Shown: positions 1-11,300 of the stretch, piece after piece
How positions within the stretch are numbered: the stretch's first letter is position 1
How the letters are laid out: each line of letters starts with the position of its first letter
Assembly (NCBI RefSeq): GCF_963678635.1
Contig: NC_087063.1
Coordinates: 16,437,006 to 16,501,005, forward strand
DNA length: 64,000 bases
From: Symsagittifera roscoffensis
Taxonomy: Eukaryota; Xenacoelomorpha; Acoela; Convolutidae
Direction of reading: 5' to 3'
Position numbers and translations under genes: made by a program
The notes under the pieces: generated by a model
Told to the model about the DNA's origin: nothing
Databases searched by the model: none
Seen by the model: only the letters and a program-made list of their open reading frames with translations

Positions 1-28
1 TAATGCTGTTCACAAATGTAAAATTGCG

Positions 29-1107
29 TTGGAAAAAGCTGCCGACGTCAATGGGCAAGGAAAACCCTGTGAAACTATTGCTCAGCAAGACCTTTGGCTT
101 AAGAAAGCCACCGAAATGAACGATAAAGTGATGCATGAAGCTCAGAGTTACAAGATGAGCCTTGAACCTTCGTCATTTTCAGCAGCCGGCATTACAGGGA
201 GCAAGGGATTTTTACAACAAACTAGGTCGGAGACATCCTCACGCTCGCACAAACCAAGAGATTTGGAAGCACGAGTATCTGAAAACAGGTCTAAGGTCTC
301 TAATAAGTCTAAGGAAAGTAGAAAACGTGAGTCACATAAGTCTGATAAATCTGCTTCCACTCGTCATACCTCGACTGTTTGCACTATGTCATCAAGTGAG
401 AAACGGCATGAGTTAGCTTTAGTAAAACGACGCCATGAGGAGCTGGAAAGGCAGTATCAAGTATCTTTAAGACTTAAAGAGCAAGAGAATCTTCTCAAGT
501 TCGAACAAAGTCAGCTGGAACTAAAGCAATTGGCTGAAAGTCATAAAAAGCAGTTAATTGAAATGGAACTGAAAGCGTTTGAACTTGAGGACAGTTCATC
601 TGAGGTTAGCGAGAAGGTAGCGGAAAGTAACTCGACAGGAGTAAATCAACCTAATTCAAAAGTAGCAACCGATCGGACTGATGATTGGGTAGACTCTGTT
701 AGTTCACAAGCACCTCCTGACGTTACTAGTGCGCCAGGTTTGCTGGCCTTCACTCCTGTACCAATTTCGTCAGAACCGACGACTTCCGCACACCTCGCTC
801 ATGCAACAAACACAAGTTATAGTAATAACCACGAGCACACTGCCTTGAGTGACCCTGGAATACATAGTCATGGACATCGGGTTATGCCTCAAATTGGCAG
901 TGCGAGCAAAATACGTAGCTGAACAGAAACTTTGCTTCGCTTGCCTCAATGGCAATCATAGTTTCCGGCAATGTTCTAGAACTAAAAAGTGCCCGAAGCC
1001 AGAGTGTGATAGCACGCATAATGTCTTGCTCCATGGAGCCGAAAAAATATTTCCTCGGAGGGAAAATACAAATGTGTCAAATAAGGCTGGAACAAACAAA
1101 TCCAAGT
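29..1107 (+). pseudogene. BEL/Pao gag fragment (coiled coil plus zinc knuckles)
   Basis: Two frames carry Gag-like sequence. Positions 29-922 encode a Lys/Glu/Gln-rich probable coiled coil (around residues 130-195) followed by a Ser/Thr/Pro-rich linker. The frame then changes, and 849-1107 encodes CFACLNGNHSFRQC, a C-x2-C-x4-H-x4-C knuckle, followed by a second Cys/His cluster C-x4-C-x3-H-x4-H, which is the usual BEL/Pao arrangement. In an intact element this is the structural nucleocapsid part. The true N-terminus lies upstream of the window, and the frame change near 850-922 shows decay. Confidence 0.8.
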
Positions 1108-1175
1108 AGAATACAAACACTTCCACCCATGCCGCTGTTAGTGATGTACATGACATTGAATCATCTAAAGGGTTT

Positions 1176-1910
1176 TTGCCACTTGCAACACTTGGTGTAT
1201 CCTCGGATGTAACCAGTCTCCTGACGTTGTTTCTTTCTGATAGTGCATCGACTCACTCTTGGATGTCCTCGTCACTCGTAAACCGTCTCGGCTTAGTAGG
1301 AGAGCCCGTTAACTTGTCAATTAGTGGTTTCAATTCAACCACCATCGTTGAGACTCAGAGGGTCAAGTTTACAGTTTCCTCCGAGCCGAATAATAGTAAT
1401 AGTGATTTCGTATTTTCTCTGTGTGCATATGTTAAAGACAATATTCGGATTGGTTCCGAATTAATCAATATGGCTGATTTGCAGATAAAATATCCACTAT
1501 TAGCACCTATTAAGCCCACTCAATATACTTATGAGGACGTTGAAAATATTATAGGACAAGACTACTACCACGCCGTTAGACCCATTGAGTTCATCTTGGG
1601 AGATCATAAAAACTCACCGTGTTCCGTTCGCCTACCAATAGGTTGGGTCAAAAGTGGTCCGTTGCCGCCGTCCGTTAATTCTAGTTCTTCGTGTTTCAAG
1701 TGTGTTGTTAAAGATTCTTCTCTGAGCGACCAAACAAAATCCTGGTACGAGTTGGAATCTTATGGTTCTTTCAAACAAGTCGATGCCCGTTCCGCTGCGG
1801 ATAAACATGCTTTATCCATCCTAAATTCTGAAACCGTTCACAATGGCAAAAGATACAGTTTGCCTATGCTTTGGATTGATAGTAATGTCAGTCTACCAAT
1901 CAACTATTAG
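1176..1910 (+). pseudogene. BEL/Pao aspartic protease and start of pol
   Basis: The 244-codon frame begins with a hydrophobic strand and FLSDSASTHSW, which matches the catalytic D-S/T-G-like motif of BEL/Pao proteases (here D-S-A). A following stretch, RVKFTVSSEPN, fits the protease body, and 'DLQIKYPLLAPIKPTQYTYE' fits the linker leading into the reverse transcriptase. The frame ends at a stop at 1908-1910, immediately before the reverse transcriptase segment, which continues in another frame. The protease is a predicted Gag-Pol processing enzyme; here it is part of a broken pol. Confidence 0.75.
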
Positions 1911-1925
1911 TCGTCACTCGCCCAG

Positions 1926-2870
1926 TTGAAAACATTGGAGAAAAGGCTAAGTAAAGACCCTGAATTGCGCGAAAGATACGCAGACACAATCAGAGAGGAC
2001 ATTAGGAAAGGGTATGTCGTTACCGTCGAACCGCATGATCCACGTAAGCGTTCCGATCGCGAGTGGTATCTTCCACATCATCCCGTCGTAAATCCGAATA
2101 AGCCGGGTAAGGTGCGCCGAGTCCTTAATGGGGCTTCTAAGTTTCACGGCACATTCTTAAATAAGTCCTTATTGGTCGGTCCGGACCTACTCCAAAATTT
2201 AATTTTTGTACTTTTGCAATTCCGTCAACACAAGTACGCCGTCTCCGCGGATAAAGAGGGTATGTTCCTCCAGGTAAGAGTCCTCGCCCGCGATCAGATT
2301 TCACTCCGTTTTTTGTGACGGGAGGATACCACTTCCGATGTGGTAGTTCATTAGTACACTCGCCATATATTCGGCGCACGGGATCCGCCTACGTGCGTCA
2401 ATTTCGCGTTGCGAAAAACAAAAACTGATAATATGTCCACATACCCTGAGGCCGCCTCAGCCGTAAATGAAAAATTTTACATGGACGATTACTTAGATTT
2501 GTTCGAGAACGTTACCCATGCAATTAAAATTAGCCGCGATTTGGTTTCCTTAATAAAGTTGGGAGGATTTAATTTGACTAAATTTGTCAGTAATGCTGAT
2601 GAAATCACTTCAGCAATGAACCCCGAGGATTGCGAAACCTCGTCTTCACCCATCAAGGAAATATGTAACGGTGCCGAACAATCATCACTCGTCTTAGGTC
2701 TTAAGTGGGACCATGTGAAAGACACATTGGTTGTTAGCAGAGGCGTGGATCGTCCTCTCGATAAGGCAATAACTCAACGAACCGTCTTGAGTTTTGTCTC
2801 TTCTGTGTTTGACCGTGTTGGGTTGGTAGCTCCATACACAGCTAGGGCCCGTCTTTTACTTAAAGATTGA
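1926..2870 (+). pseudogene. BEL/Pao reverse transcriptase, broken in two frames
   Basis: Positions 1926-2318 encode the fingers and palm start (PHHPVVNPNKPGKVRRVLNG, then YAVSADKEGMFLQV). After a frame change, 2409-2870 encodes the palm with FYMDDYLDLF, the catalytic YxDD box, and the thumb ending in DRVGLVAPYTARARLLL. The intervening positions 2319-2408 lie in other frames and include the region equivalent to the strand before YMDD. The order and motifs are those of BEL/Pao, not Ty3/gypsy. No functional enzyme can be made from this copy without several corrections. Confidence 0.85.
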
Positions 2871-2995
2871 AAATCAGTGGCCAAAGTTGGGACGACAAAT
2901 TGCCCGAAGCCATAAGAGATAAGTTTCTCGAGTGGCACTCCGGTCTCCCTTTCTTAGGGCAATTGACTATTCCCCGTTGGTAATTCACAGAGCCT

Positions 2996-3913
2996 GTGGA
3001 TCAAACTGAGCTCCACATGTTCGGTGATAGCTCGCAGGACGTTTTCTGTGCGGTTGGGTTTTTGCGTGCGCGACTCTCGAGCTCGCACAAACCTCAAATA
3101 TCCTTCAACTTTGGTAAAGCTCGCGTTGCGCCCATGAAAGCGCTATCTATACCGAAGCTAGAGCTTCAAGCTGCTCTGCTCGCCACACGACTGAAAGATT
3201 ATATAGTGACCGCCCTTACTGTCTCTATTAATCATGTCTACATGTGGACAGATAGTACTACAGTTTTGCAGTGGCTAAACTCCACTGAAAAACTACCAGT
3301 ATTCGTCGCTAACCGTGTCGGCGAAATCCTTGAATCGACCACTATTGATGAGTAGCACCATGTTTTGAGCGGCAATAATCCAGCTGATACCGGTACGCGA
3401 GGGATTTCTTCGGAAGCCCTCAAGGATAGCAGCTGGGTTATTGGTCCGAGCATTCTCAGGACTACTGATTGGCCGTTTATACCCGACGAACGTGTAATCA
3501 AAAAAATTCGCTTGAAGAGTCCTTCCTGTTATGTTGATAATTGCTTGGAGACATCATCTTCCTTCGTCACCGATGTCACATCCATCAAACATCCCGAACA
3601 CGGGTTCAATTGGGAAAGGTTCAGTTCCTTTACGAGATATAAACAAGTAGTCGCTTTTATGTTGAGGGTTCTGCCTTCACATAAGCATTTTCGTGGTAAG
3701 GACTTACAAATCACCGACCCCACTGAGCTTGATATTGCAGAAAACAAACTGATTCATCATGCTCAGGTGGAATCCTTCCCCGTTGAGTTAAAAACACACT
3801 CGGTTGGCAAACCTATTGAGAACAGTAGTAAAATTTCCTTATACTCGCCATTTATCGGTCCCGCTGGTATCATTCGTTCAACCGGACGTTTTGTGCGCTT
3901 AGTGATTACCTAG
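2996..3913 (+). pseudogene. BEL/Pao RNase H and connection region, broken
   Basis: Positions 2996-3355 encode a ribonuclease H-like domain: LHMFGDSSQDVFCAVGF contains the first acidic residue, PKLELQAALLATRL the glutamate helix, and MWTDSTTVLQWL the third acidic residue. A stop at 3353-3355 separates it from 3365-3913, which continues with NNPADTGTRGIS, the last acidic motif of BEL/Pao RNase H, and then the connection to the integrase. The frame is lost again at about 3911. It is a remnant of the same pol. Confidence 0.8.
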
Positions 3914-3948
3914 TTTGATACTAAGCACCCAATATTACTCGACGCTCG

Positions 3949-5097
3949 AAAAACCCTAGTTCGTTTGTTGGCCCGCAGCCTCCACCATAAGCATTTTCAT
4001 CACGGATTAAATTACATGCGCTCCGTTTTAAATATGAAATATACAATAATTGGATTGCGTTGACTACTCCGGTCTATCGAAAATCAGTGTGTAACATGCC
4101 GTAAACGCAAAGCAATTATCATCCAGCCTTTATGTCTAATTTACCTGTCGAACGTCTCGGATATAAGCAACCACCCTTTAATCATACGGGTGTGGATTAC
4201 TTTGGACCGCTTTACGTTCCGGTTCGCAGAAGCACTGAGAAAGGATGGTGATTCCTTTTTATTTGCCTCACCACCAGGGCTGTACACCTTGAGATTGTAC
4301 CATCTCTGGACACCAGTTCTTGTGTCATGGGCATTGAACGGTTCATTGCGCGTCGTGGTACACCAAGCACAATCTGGTCGGATAACGGCACGAACTTCGT
4401 TGGTGCGGAGTAGGAACTACTTGCCTGTATCAAGAGCTGGAATGGCATGGCTCCGACCATTTTTGCACACAAAGGTGTTGCTTGGAAATTTAACCCGCCA
4501 GGCGCACCCCATCATGGCGGCTCCTGGGAGCGCCTCGTCCGAAGCGTGAAGCGAGTGCTTTACGATATACTAGGCAGTAGGCAAGTCACCGAAGAGGTGT
4601 TAGGAACAAAAATCTGCTTAGTTGAGCAGGCTTTGACTTCGAGGCCAATCACTCCCGTTAGTACTGATTCACGTGAGTTAGAAGCGTTAACCCCAAACCA
4701 CTTTTTGCTTGGACAACATGCCACAAGCTTTCCTTCGCTTTTACCTGGGGAGCACTTCAACCACAAGAAAAGGTACGTGCGAGCGCAGTCATATGCTAAC
4801 GCGATTTGGTCTCGTTGGCTTCGCGAATATGTTCCCTCGCTGAATAAGCGTGTCAAGTGGCACACTAATTCTGACTTCACTCTTAAAACAGGCGATCTCG
4901 TGTGGGTGATTGAGCCCGATAGTCCGCGTGGGTACTACCCTCTCGCCCGAATCGTCAAGCTAAACTACGGACAGGACGGTTGCGCTCGATCCGCCCTTGT
5001 TAAGACCGCAACCCGTAAAGTCACTCGGCCGACCGTTAAGCTCGCTCCGGTTCTTCCTTCTTCAGGGGGGTGGGAGGATGTTGCAACGCAAATGTAG
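3949..5097 (+). pseudogene. BEL/Pao integrase with C-terminal domain, broken
   Basis: The stretch around 4165-4215 encodes [12 protein letters not shown] with the first catalytic aspartate, and about 4375-4410 encodes WSDNGTNFVGAE with the second. The frame contains a TGA near 4248 and a TAG near 4411. Positions 4447-5097 are open for 216 codons and hold PHHGGSWERLVRSVK (catalytic glutamate region) and a C-terminal domain with TGDLVWVIEPD and GYYPLARIV, typical of BEL/Pao. The 3' boundary at the TAG (5095-5097) is close to the presumed LTR start. Confidence 0.85.
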
Positions 5098-5139
5098 AGT
5101 ATAGATGCATATAAAACAAGAGTATAAATGCATATAAAA

Positions 5140-5211
5140 GATGGCCAAGCGGACTAAGACAAAGTAACGTAACATAACAGTTGACATAGGTTCGAGTCCC
5201 CTACTTGCCCA
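5140..5211 (+). repeat. tRNA-like sequence (Leu/Ser type boxes)
   Basis: ATGGCCAAGCGGACTAAGAC (5141-5160) fits an RNA polymerase III A box of Leu/Ser tRNAs, and GGTTCGAGTCCC (5189-5200) is a perfect B box. The part between them does not fold into a normal anticodon arm and variable arm, so I regard it as a tRNA pseudogene or the head of a SINE, not a working tRNA. A 20-bp direct repeat (AGTATA-ATGCATATAAAA) lies just upstream at about 5098-5139. Confidence 0.45.
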
Positions 5212-6650
5212 TGTATTAATATACTAAAAAAGGAGGTTATATCCTGTTTTAACTATTTTTGGTTCCAATTCGGTTCAGCCTTGATTAAGGCTGACCGCCA
5301 AAAAGAGCAATTTGTCTCAAGGACATTACCGACCGGTTCTTGTGTCTAGCTTGCGCAGATTTGTACCGAAACAAGCTGATGATAAAAAGTTACATGATGT
5401 TTTTGATCGATAGAAAATGCCAAAATTTATCTATTTGCCGAGTTATTTACCGAGAAATATCTCTTATTAATTTACGGATTTGGATCAGTTTTTGGAGATT
5501 AGAGCGAGCATATTGCGCTTTGAAGAGTTTTTTTCTTAATGCAGAGAGCGTAACGCGAACTATTTATGCGTGGCGATTTATCTCGCACCAAAAAATCGTT
5601 CGAAATTGAATTGAGGCTAGCTACTCGGTCGTATCAATTTCCTACGACTCAAAATTTGTCCAAATTTTGTAGGTTTGGATTATTTTCTTTTCCAAAAAAC
5701 TACTCGATATGAATTAAGGTATAGTCGGAACGTTAGAAATTTCCTGTCGTTCAGATCTTGTGCCATTATGCCATCGGGTTTTGTGCCATTCTGTTTATCA
5801 GAATATCATCAGAATAGCCAAGTCTGAGTTATATGAAACTGAAAGGATTGCGTCACATAAATCTAATCCTTTTAGGAGCTTGCTGTTTTTGGTGACAACG
5901 GCAAAGTCATCCATCATCATTGTTCCCCTTTTGGTCTGTTTATTTTCAGTTCAGCGTCTTTTTCTGTTTTATGACTTTTCGTCCAGTAATTTTTCATGAT
6001 TCTGATTCTTTTAGGTTTTTTTTGCTGAGCCGAATTTTTTTTAGCAAACAGGAGTCATTTGGAGGCCTTTCTTCATTTCTTTTATTATTGGGGGATAGAA
6101 AACAAAATATTTGTTCTCATCATCTAAGGTGAGAAGGAGCTTTGTATTCGGGTAATTTTTTCCAAATAATACTACTGAAGTCAAACATGTAAAGGGTCGA
6201 GTGAAATCATCATTAAAACCATTTCAGTCGTGACTAAGAAAATATGGCAAAAATTTCTCCAGCATTGAAGAAAAACCGCGCTCTGTGTTTTTTGCGTCTT
6301 AGACTCGACTAGGATCAGACGTAAGATTTTGATTGAACTCAGAGCATTCTTTGTGAAACACTCAATATCATAGACTACTTCACGCAGTTTAATTTTGGAA
6401 AATGCACAAAGGTCTTTCTCACTTGGCGATTGGAACGAAAACTTTGGCTGGTATTCCGAAGTTTTTGTGTCTTCTCTTTTTTTTACTTAGGTCGAACAGA
6501 AGAGTTCAATGTTCCAAGGGATCATCTTTTGCTTGAAATAAATGACCGCATGGAGCTTTGCCAACACCCCAATACGCCACCCAATATTTACAATTTTTGA
6601 TTACAGTAGCCTAAAATTTCGAATTAATATTAAGTAAAAGGTCTTTATAG
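5212..6650. other. Non-coding stretch after the BEL element
   Basis: I find no convincing gene here. The start probably includes the BEL 3' LTR, whose end is undefined. A GTCGGAAC word near 5724 and the segment around 6130-6250 resemble the dispersed intronic repeats seen at 10985-11300 and 26575-26790. The missing first exon or exons of the ANKRD40-like gene could lie here or further upstream, but I could not identify them. Confidence 0.5.
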
Positions 6651-6890
6651 GTGAGCAGTGGGGAAGTGGTTACGTCTGCGCCTCTCAATCGAAAGGTCGG
6701 ATGTTCGAGGCCCACCATGATCCGTGCTCGTTGCTTGAGGGTGAGGCAACATTACCCAGCCTAGAAAAACAACCAAAAAAATTGCATGTAGTTCTTAAAC
6801 AGGGACACAACAGCGGTTCGCCGTGATGAGCTGTACAGCTCGAATGTTGGTCCTATCCCTCGTGGAAAAATGGTTTTAAATTTTTTATTC
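6651..6890 (+). repeat. tRNA-derived SINE
   Basis: A tRNA-like head has an A box within GAAGTGGTTACGTCTGCG (6663-6680) and a B box GATGTTCGAGG (6700-6710). The following body, GCTTGAGGGTGAGGCAACAT and beyond, has a homologous but inverted copy at 13390-13520. A head plus shared body present twice in the window supports a SINE family rather than a lone tRNA pseudogene. Confidence 0.6.
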
Positions 6891-6997
6891 TTCTGGGAGA
6901 GCTGCCGGAAATTAATTGGAGTGACTTAAGATCAACAAAGTTTTCGAATGAGTTCCCCCCGCCCTCCAAAAAATGCCAGTATTTCCTTTTTGTGCAG

Positions 6998-7156
6998 GTG
7001 TGAAGGAGCTTGTGAAGAGTGGTTGTGTGGACGTGAACTGTGTCAACTCAGTCAACGGCTGGACCCCCCTCCACTGGGCCGCCAAGAGGGGCGACTCTGC
7101 CATCGTCACTCTCCTACTCAACAAAGGGGGAGCAAACCCAAACATTCTCAGCGCAG
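6998..7156 (+). CDS. ANKRD40: ANKRD40-like gene, ankyrin-repeat exon
   Basis: The exon encodes VKELVKSGCVDVNCVNSVNG followed by WTPLHWAAKRGDSAIVTLLL, a canonical ankyrin repeat (TPLHxAA, VxLLL). Acceptor TTTTTGTGCAG ends at 6997 and donor GTAGGC begins at 7157. The exon enters in phase 1 and leaves in phase 1, which fits the next exon. Together with the downstream exons the order matches vertebrate ANKRD40, where an N-terminal ankyrin repeat and a C-terminal conserved domain flank a disordered middle. ANKRD40 has no firmly established biochemical role; a protein-binding role is inferred from the repeat. The first coding exon was not found. Confidence 0.8.
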
Positions 7157-8654
7157 GTAGGCGACGAGAAAACAGAGAAGAGAGGGGGGGGGGCAATTCT
7201 CATGGCAGAAAGCTCTCATGACAGAAAGTTTCGAGTGGCCAACCATTCAATTTATATATTGTGACATATTCAGGGGCGGATCTAGGATTTAGGATTTTCT
7301 CGAGGAGAGGGGGGGGGGGGGGGGGTGATTTATCAACCTTTTTGTCGACCTTTTTAGGTTGATCAAATTGATTTTTCGAGCTCTCCCAAGGCACTAAAAA
7401 GACCCTGCTTCGGCCAATTTTCTGCGGCAAAATTTTGAAAAACAGGCCAAAAAAGGCGCGCTCCCCTCTCAAAATTAGTACAAATTTGCGCCAAAGGAGC
7501 CTTTAGAACATTTTTAGGGTCTGTCACCAAACATGAATATCTCAAAATAGTACAAAGGGGGGACCCTTTGTGTCGGCAGGGGGTCGAATCCCTGAGGGAG
7601 GGCGTCCGCCTCCCCCCTAAATCCGCCCCTGCATATATTTGCTTACATTTTCTTTAAAAAAATTCTTATAGGCTTATTTCCTCTGATGTAATTGATCACT
7701 GATCACATTCAAAATGTTTACAAAAAAAAGGACTCTAAGCCTACTTGTGGCACTGTCACCCCCGTCCTCTATTTTAGAACCAATTATCGGTTTTTGGATC
7801 GGTTGGTTTCTACTTGTTGGAGCAAGTGACACCAGATTTTTCGCTTCCACAAACAGACAGTATGAAGAGCTGTCACAAATAAACGTTCAGGCGAACATTG
7901 GCTGTTTTGTTAAAATTTTGAGGCGGTATAAAATTGATCATGTCTTGAAACTATTGACTATTTAGTACTCTTTTTCAAGTTATTGATTTCTCCCAGAAAA
8001 AGTGTTATGATAAGTTTTGACAGTTTTCGGGTGTTTTTCTCTCTTCAAACCAGCATGAGCTGATAATGTATCTTGGAACATTTCCACCGGGTCTATTTAA
8101 TGCGGAAAACGGAAGTCAATCACTTAGACTTTAAAATTACTGGCAGCCTTAAATTCAAGGTAAGTGGGCGTTGCTAGTTACTAGTATTTAATACACTCAA
8201 AATGAAATATGATTATAAATCTCGAGATTTCACCTTAAACAAGGTAAGGAGAGCACGAGAGCTTAATTTAATCGAGAGCTTAACTTCTTTTCACTATTAA
8301 TTAAATATAAATCATGTCGCTTAAGTTCTTCCGGTTTGTTACTTAAGCCATGAAAAATGGTGAAAATTAAACCCGCATATTTTGGGTTGGCTGAAGTTGA
8401 CATTTTTAAGCTAATAGCTTTTTACCGGTACCCTTGCCTTGATTAATTGATAAGCATTTCTGAATTGAGCTCAATTTATAAACTTATCTCTCAGAATTCA
8501 CATTTGAGAGCTTGCTATCAGTCAAAATTGGTCGATTTATTTCAGATCAATGGAGCACAATAGCTTTAAAAAGGGCGGATAAATATTTTACGTATACTAA
8601 AAATTCCCCGCGGGTGTTATTAATATCGTCAGAGGGTATTGGTTGTATTTTCAG
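7157..8654. other. Intron of the ANKRD40-like gene
   Basis: GT-AG intron. It holds the hAT-type MITE at 7271-7631; elsewhere I see only AT-rich sequence with no supported gene. The acceptor is TTGTATTTTCAG at 8643-8654. Confidence 0.7.
7271..7631 (+). mobile_element. hAT-like MITE, family 1 copy A
   Basis: The element starts CAGGGGCGGATCTAGGATTT and ends AAATCCGCCCCTG, an inverted terminal repeat of the type found on hAT elements. Flanks GACATATT and CATATATT agree at six of eight bases, consistent with a decayed 8-bp target duplication. The interior has a long G run (7311-7325) and no coding potential. Related copies lie at 13010-13298, 24450-24662 and 26000-26223. Confidence 0.75.
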
Positions 8655-8966
8655 AAGGGGAGCTTCCTATTGATCTCGCGTCTTCAGTGAAAGTTGAACA
8701 AATTCTTCTCAAATCAACAAACGCACAGAGACCAGGTAGAATTAAACGACCACCTACCCCGCTAATTATTCCACCCGACCAGAATTCTACCCAAAAACAA
8801 TTCACGGCAACTAGTAGCACCCTGAATACAGAAATCAACAAGAAAGCGGAACCAATTGATTTCTCGTACCCTTACCAGCCAGTAGTGGAAAAAGACCCTG
8901 TCAACCCTCACCCTTCCCAAAACTACACTCCTACTCTTTGGCAGTCATCAAAGAATAGTTCTACCG
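8655..8966 (+). CDS. ANKRD40: ANKRD40-like gene, second exon in window
   Basis: The exon begins with two bases completing a split codon and encodes EGELPIDLASSVKVEQIL, corresponding to the end of the ankyrin region in ANKRD40, then a Pro/Asn/Thr-rich disordered linker. Acceptor TTTTCAG ends at 8654; donor GTAAGT begins at 8967. The length, 312 nt, preserves phase 1 in and phase 1 out, as needed to join the exons at 7156 and 10121. Confidence 0.75.
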
Positions 8967-10120
8967 GTAAGTTTTGAAACCATGTGCTAATAATTAGCCT
9001 CTCAAGGGACATTTGTTCCGCTTTTTTGTCATTTTGTTGAAAATTTTCACATCTTTGCCCATTCCAATTTCACATTTTCATAATATTGAAAAATTTCCTT
9101 TTTGCTTGTGCTAATTGCCTATTGATGCATTTTCTTAAATTAACGATGCATATTCCGCCTTTTGTATTTTTCAAATTTTTTTGAAGCGTTTTTCTTTCTG
9201 AATTGGGACGTCAGTACCTGTTTGATAGGTGATTAAAGGTTAATTGCTGTTTGATTGTATTTCCTGAACAATTAATTCTCTGCGCGGGTATATATGTGTA
9301 TTGTTTAGAATTCCGTCCATCTCATTGTAACAAAATGCATCTTTTATGAATGAAGTGGGACCTTTCTCCAGTTTAAACAAATAACCACCAAAATAATCGT
9401 CTTTCATTCCTACCTTCAGACTTGCATACTCATTGATGAAATGTATTTTAACCGGCGCTTCTTATTTACTGAGGCGGCTGTTTTTTCAATAAATTTACCG
9501 ATCCATGAAAGTGTACGATGATATAAAACGAAGTTGAAAATAATGTATAAGTATCTTTTCAAATATATCACTTAGATTATCCAGCAATTTGCCATTATTT
9601 TGAGCGATTTGCGTCATTAAATTTTATGATTGCTTCAATTTTTGCCCTCAAGTTTTTTTGATCAAAATGGTTTTGTGAAAACCTAAGAACGTGTCTGTTT
9701 TTTTTGCAAGACGACCTAGCATTGACTTACAAAATAACCGCTCAACTTGCCGATCAATTGACAAAAATTCCCATCTGATGCCAAAAATTCAATTTGTGAT
9801 CGATTTTAACCCTCTGAAATTGTTTAAATCATTTCTTTCAAGGAAGATCTACAACACAAGCGTCTTGAAGCCCCAAAATTGAACGGTACTTTGAAAAATA
9901 AAAACAACCGCGTCAAATTCCCCCCGTTTTGAACAGCAGTTTTTGACACGCACTGCCTTCTATCTTACGTCAATTGTTGCGGCTGTCTTACCTAATTTAT
10001 CGCACAATATTAGGTTTTTACGGCTCAATTTACGTACCTGCTATTGCGCAATCATGCCGAATTCTGTGAATAATTCATCTTCGTCTTCTCATGGAGCTCA
10101 CCCGACTTCGTTGTTTCTAG
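8967..10120. other. Intron of the ANKRD40-like gene
   Basis: AT-rich GT-AG intron of about 1.15 kb. Nothing recognisable apart from the 3' splice site; the frame is open across the acceptor (from about 9943), so an upstream extension or an alternative first exon with the ATG at 10054 cannot be excluded. Confidence 0.6.
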
Positions 10121-10311
10121 GAAATTTGCCCATATTTGGAAGGCGCCGAGGAAGTTCAGGATCTAATCACGTCGACACGCCGTTGGAGAACGATTCGGAT
10201 TCGCAACGGAGTCTAAGGTTTGGACAAGTTGTCACATCTTCACCGGGACTTGTAGCAGGAGGGCAAATGGTGTACGGAAACGGATTTGTGTCCGCCGGCA
10301 ACACGCCGAAG
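10121..10311 (+). CDS. ANKRD40: ANKRD40-like gene, third exon in window
   Basis: Acceptor CGTTGTTTCTAG ends at 10120 and donor GTAAAC begins at 10312. The exon enters with two bases of a split codon (phase 1) and ends in phase 0, exactly what the exons at 8966 and 16858 require. It encodes a low-complexity, Gly/Ser/Arg-containing linker with LPIFGRRRGSSG and GLVAGGQMVYGNGF. I recognise no domain. The phase match is the main support. Confidence 0.6.
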
Positions 10312-10476
10312 GTAAACTGGGCAAATATATTTCCGTAATAGTAACACTTGCGAGAGCAAGTGTCTGTAACCGGGAACTAAACTTTTTTTCCCGTAAACGA
10401 CTTTTCTTACACATCTGTAAAAAATTGTGAAGTTGCTTTATTAGTGAACCTGATAAACTTCGACACCTTTTCTTAC

Positions 10477-10549
10477 CTGACCTATAGGTAACGCGGATGC
10501 ATTTGCACCCTGAATTCTGGAGTTCGAGTCCCGGTCGGAGTTTTTTTTT
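10477..10549 (+). repeat. Compact tRNA-like pol III unit with T-run terminator
   Basis: CTGACC (10477-10482) can pair with GGTCGG (10533-10538) as a short acceptor-like stem. CCTATAGGTAACGCGGATGC (10481-10500) resembles an A box and GAGTTCGAGTCCC (10520-10532) is a B box. A run of nine T follows at 10541-10549, a pol III terminator. At about 62 nt the body is too short for a normal tRNA, so it may be a SINE head or a tRNA-like small RNA. Confidence 0.4.
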
Positions 10550-10984
10550 CAGTAAAAATGAAATTGAAAAAATCTTACCAGGACAAATTGGATTGACAGA
10601 TTTTCGTTTGTCTGCTTATGTTTGGTCGGCTTAGCTGCCACAACGGGAAATTTATGTGTGCAGTCACTAATTTTCATCGTAGATGCAATTGTTTTTGCGT
10701 TACTCCAGTAAGTTGTGAAATTAAATAAAAATTATTCTTTTTTGTTTTCAGCTCAAGGGGCGTCTACCCACTTGTCTGCTTAGGTGCCGCTCGGTAAATA
10801 CTAAAAGCCTATTTAAAACTGTTGGCTTTGTTTTTCGAATATGTTTCTGAAATTATTTTGATTTGTCCTAAATGTATCATTTTTCTAAAGAAAAAAAATA
10901 CATTGCGAATTTTGACTATAACGAAGTTCAGGGTCAATTTTTGCGCCAAAACCAATGGTAACACTGAATGTTTTGCGTGTTGCT

Positions 10985-11300
10985 ACAGTTATTATTGTTC
11001 CGACTATTGAAAACAGGGAAAAACTTTGTATTCGTGTGTGTTTTAGTTTTTCTTCGCAAAATCAGGTACCACAAGTAGTCATCGGAAATTTTCACTTTTC
11101 AGTCATGATTCAAATGGCATTAAAAAGTTTTCAAAAAGTTATCTCAAGGTCAAGTAAAACTTGTTTTAAAGGAAACATTAAACTTCTCCAAAAGAGTATC
11201 TACACGTAATCTATCATATTAAAGTCTTCTCAGCCCTGATTTGAAGGACCTTAAAAACTTTTCAAACGTTGTCCCAGTGTCGAGAAAAACTGGTTGAAAA
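10985..11300 (+). repeat. Dispersed intronic repeat, family B
   Basis: The segment starting TTATTGTTCCGACTATTGAA, with TTCGTGTGTGTTTTAG and CAGTCATGATTCAAA, is clearly related to 26575-26790 (TTTGTTCCGACCATTGAAA, TTCGGGTGTGTTTTAG, CAGTCGTGAATCGAA). A further partial match lies at about 6130-6250, and a module CAGTGTCGAGAAAAA-TGGTT recurs at 11275 and 16030. There is no coding capacity, so it is a non-autonomous repeat of unknown class. Confidence 0.5.

Larger units (their letters stand above)
1..5097 (+). mobile_element. Degenerate BEL/Pao LTR retrotransposon, 5' end outside window
   Basis: The protein domains occur in BEL/Pao order on one strand: Gag with zinc knuckles, aspartic protease, reverse transcriptase, RNase H, integrase with a C-terminal DNA-binding tail. 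All are interrupted by stops or frame changes, so this is a dead copy. Typical BEL/Pao signatures are the D-S-A-S-T-H protease motif, the FYMDDYLD reverse transcriptase motif and the PHHGGSWERLV integrase stretch. A run of G (about 5065-5071) followed by TGGGAGGATGTTGC may be the polypurine tract and the start of the 3' LTR. The 5' LTR is not in the window, so the LTR end cannot be fixed by comparison. Confidence 0.9.

Noticed and set aside
5141-5211. Functional tRNA-Leu or tRNA-Ser gene
   Set aside because: A and B boxes are good but no proper anticodon stem-loop or acceptor pairing can be drawn.
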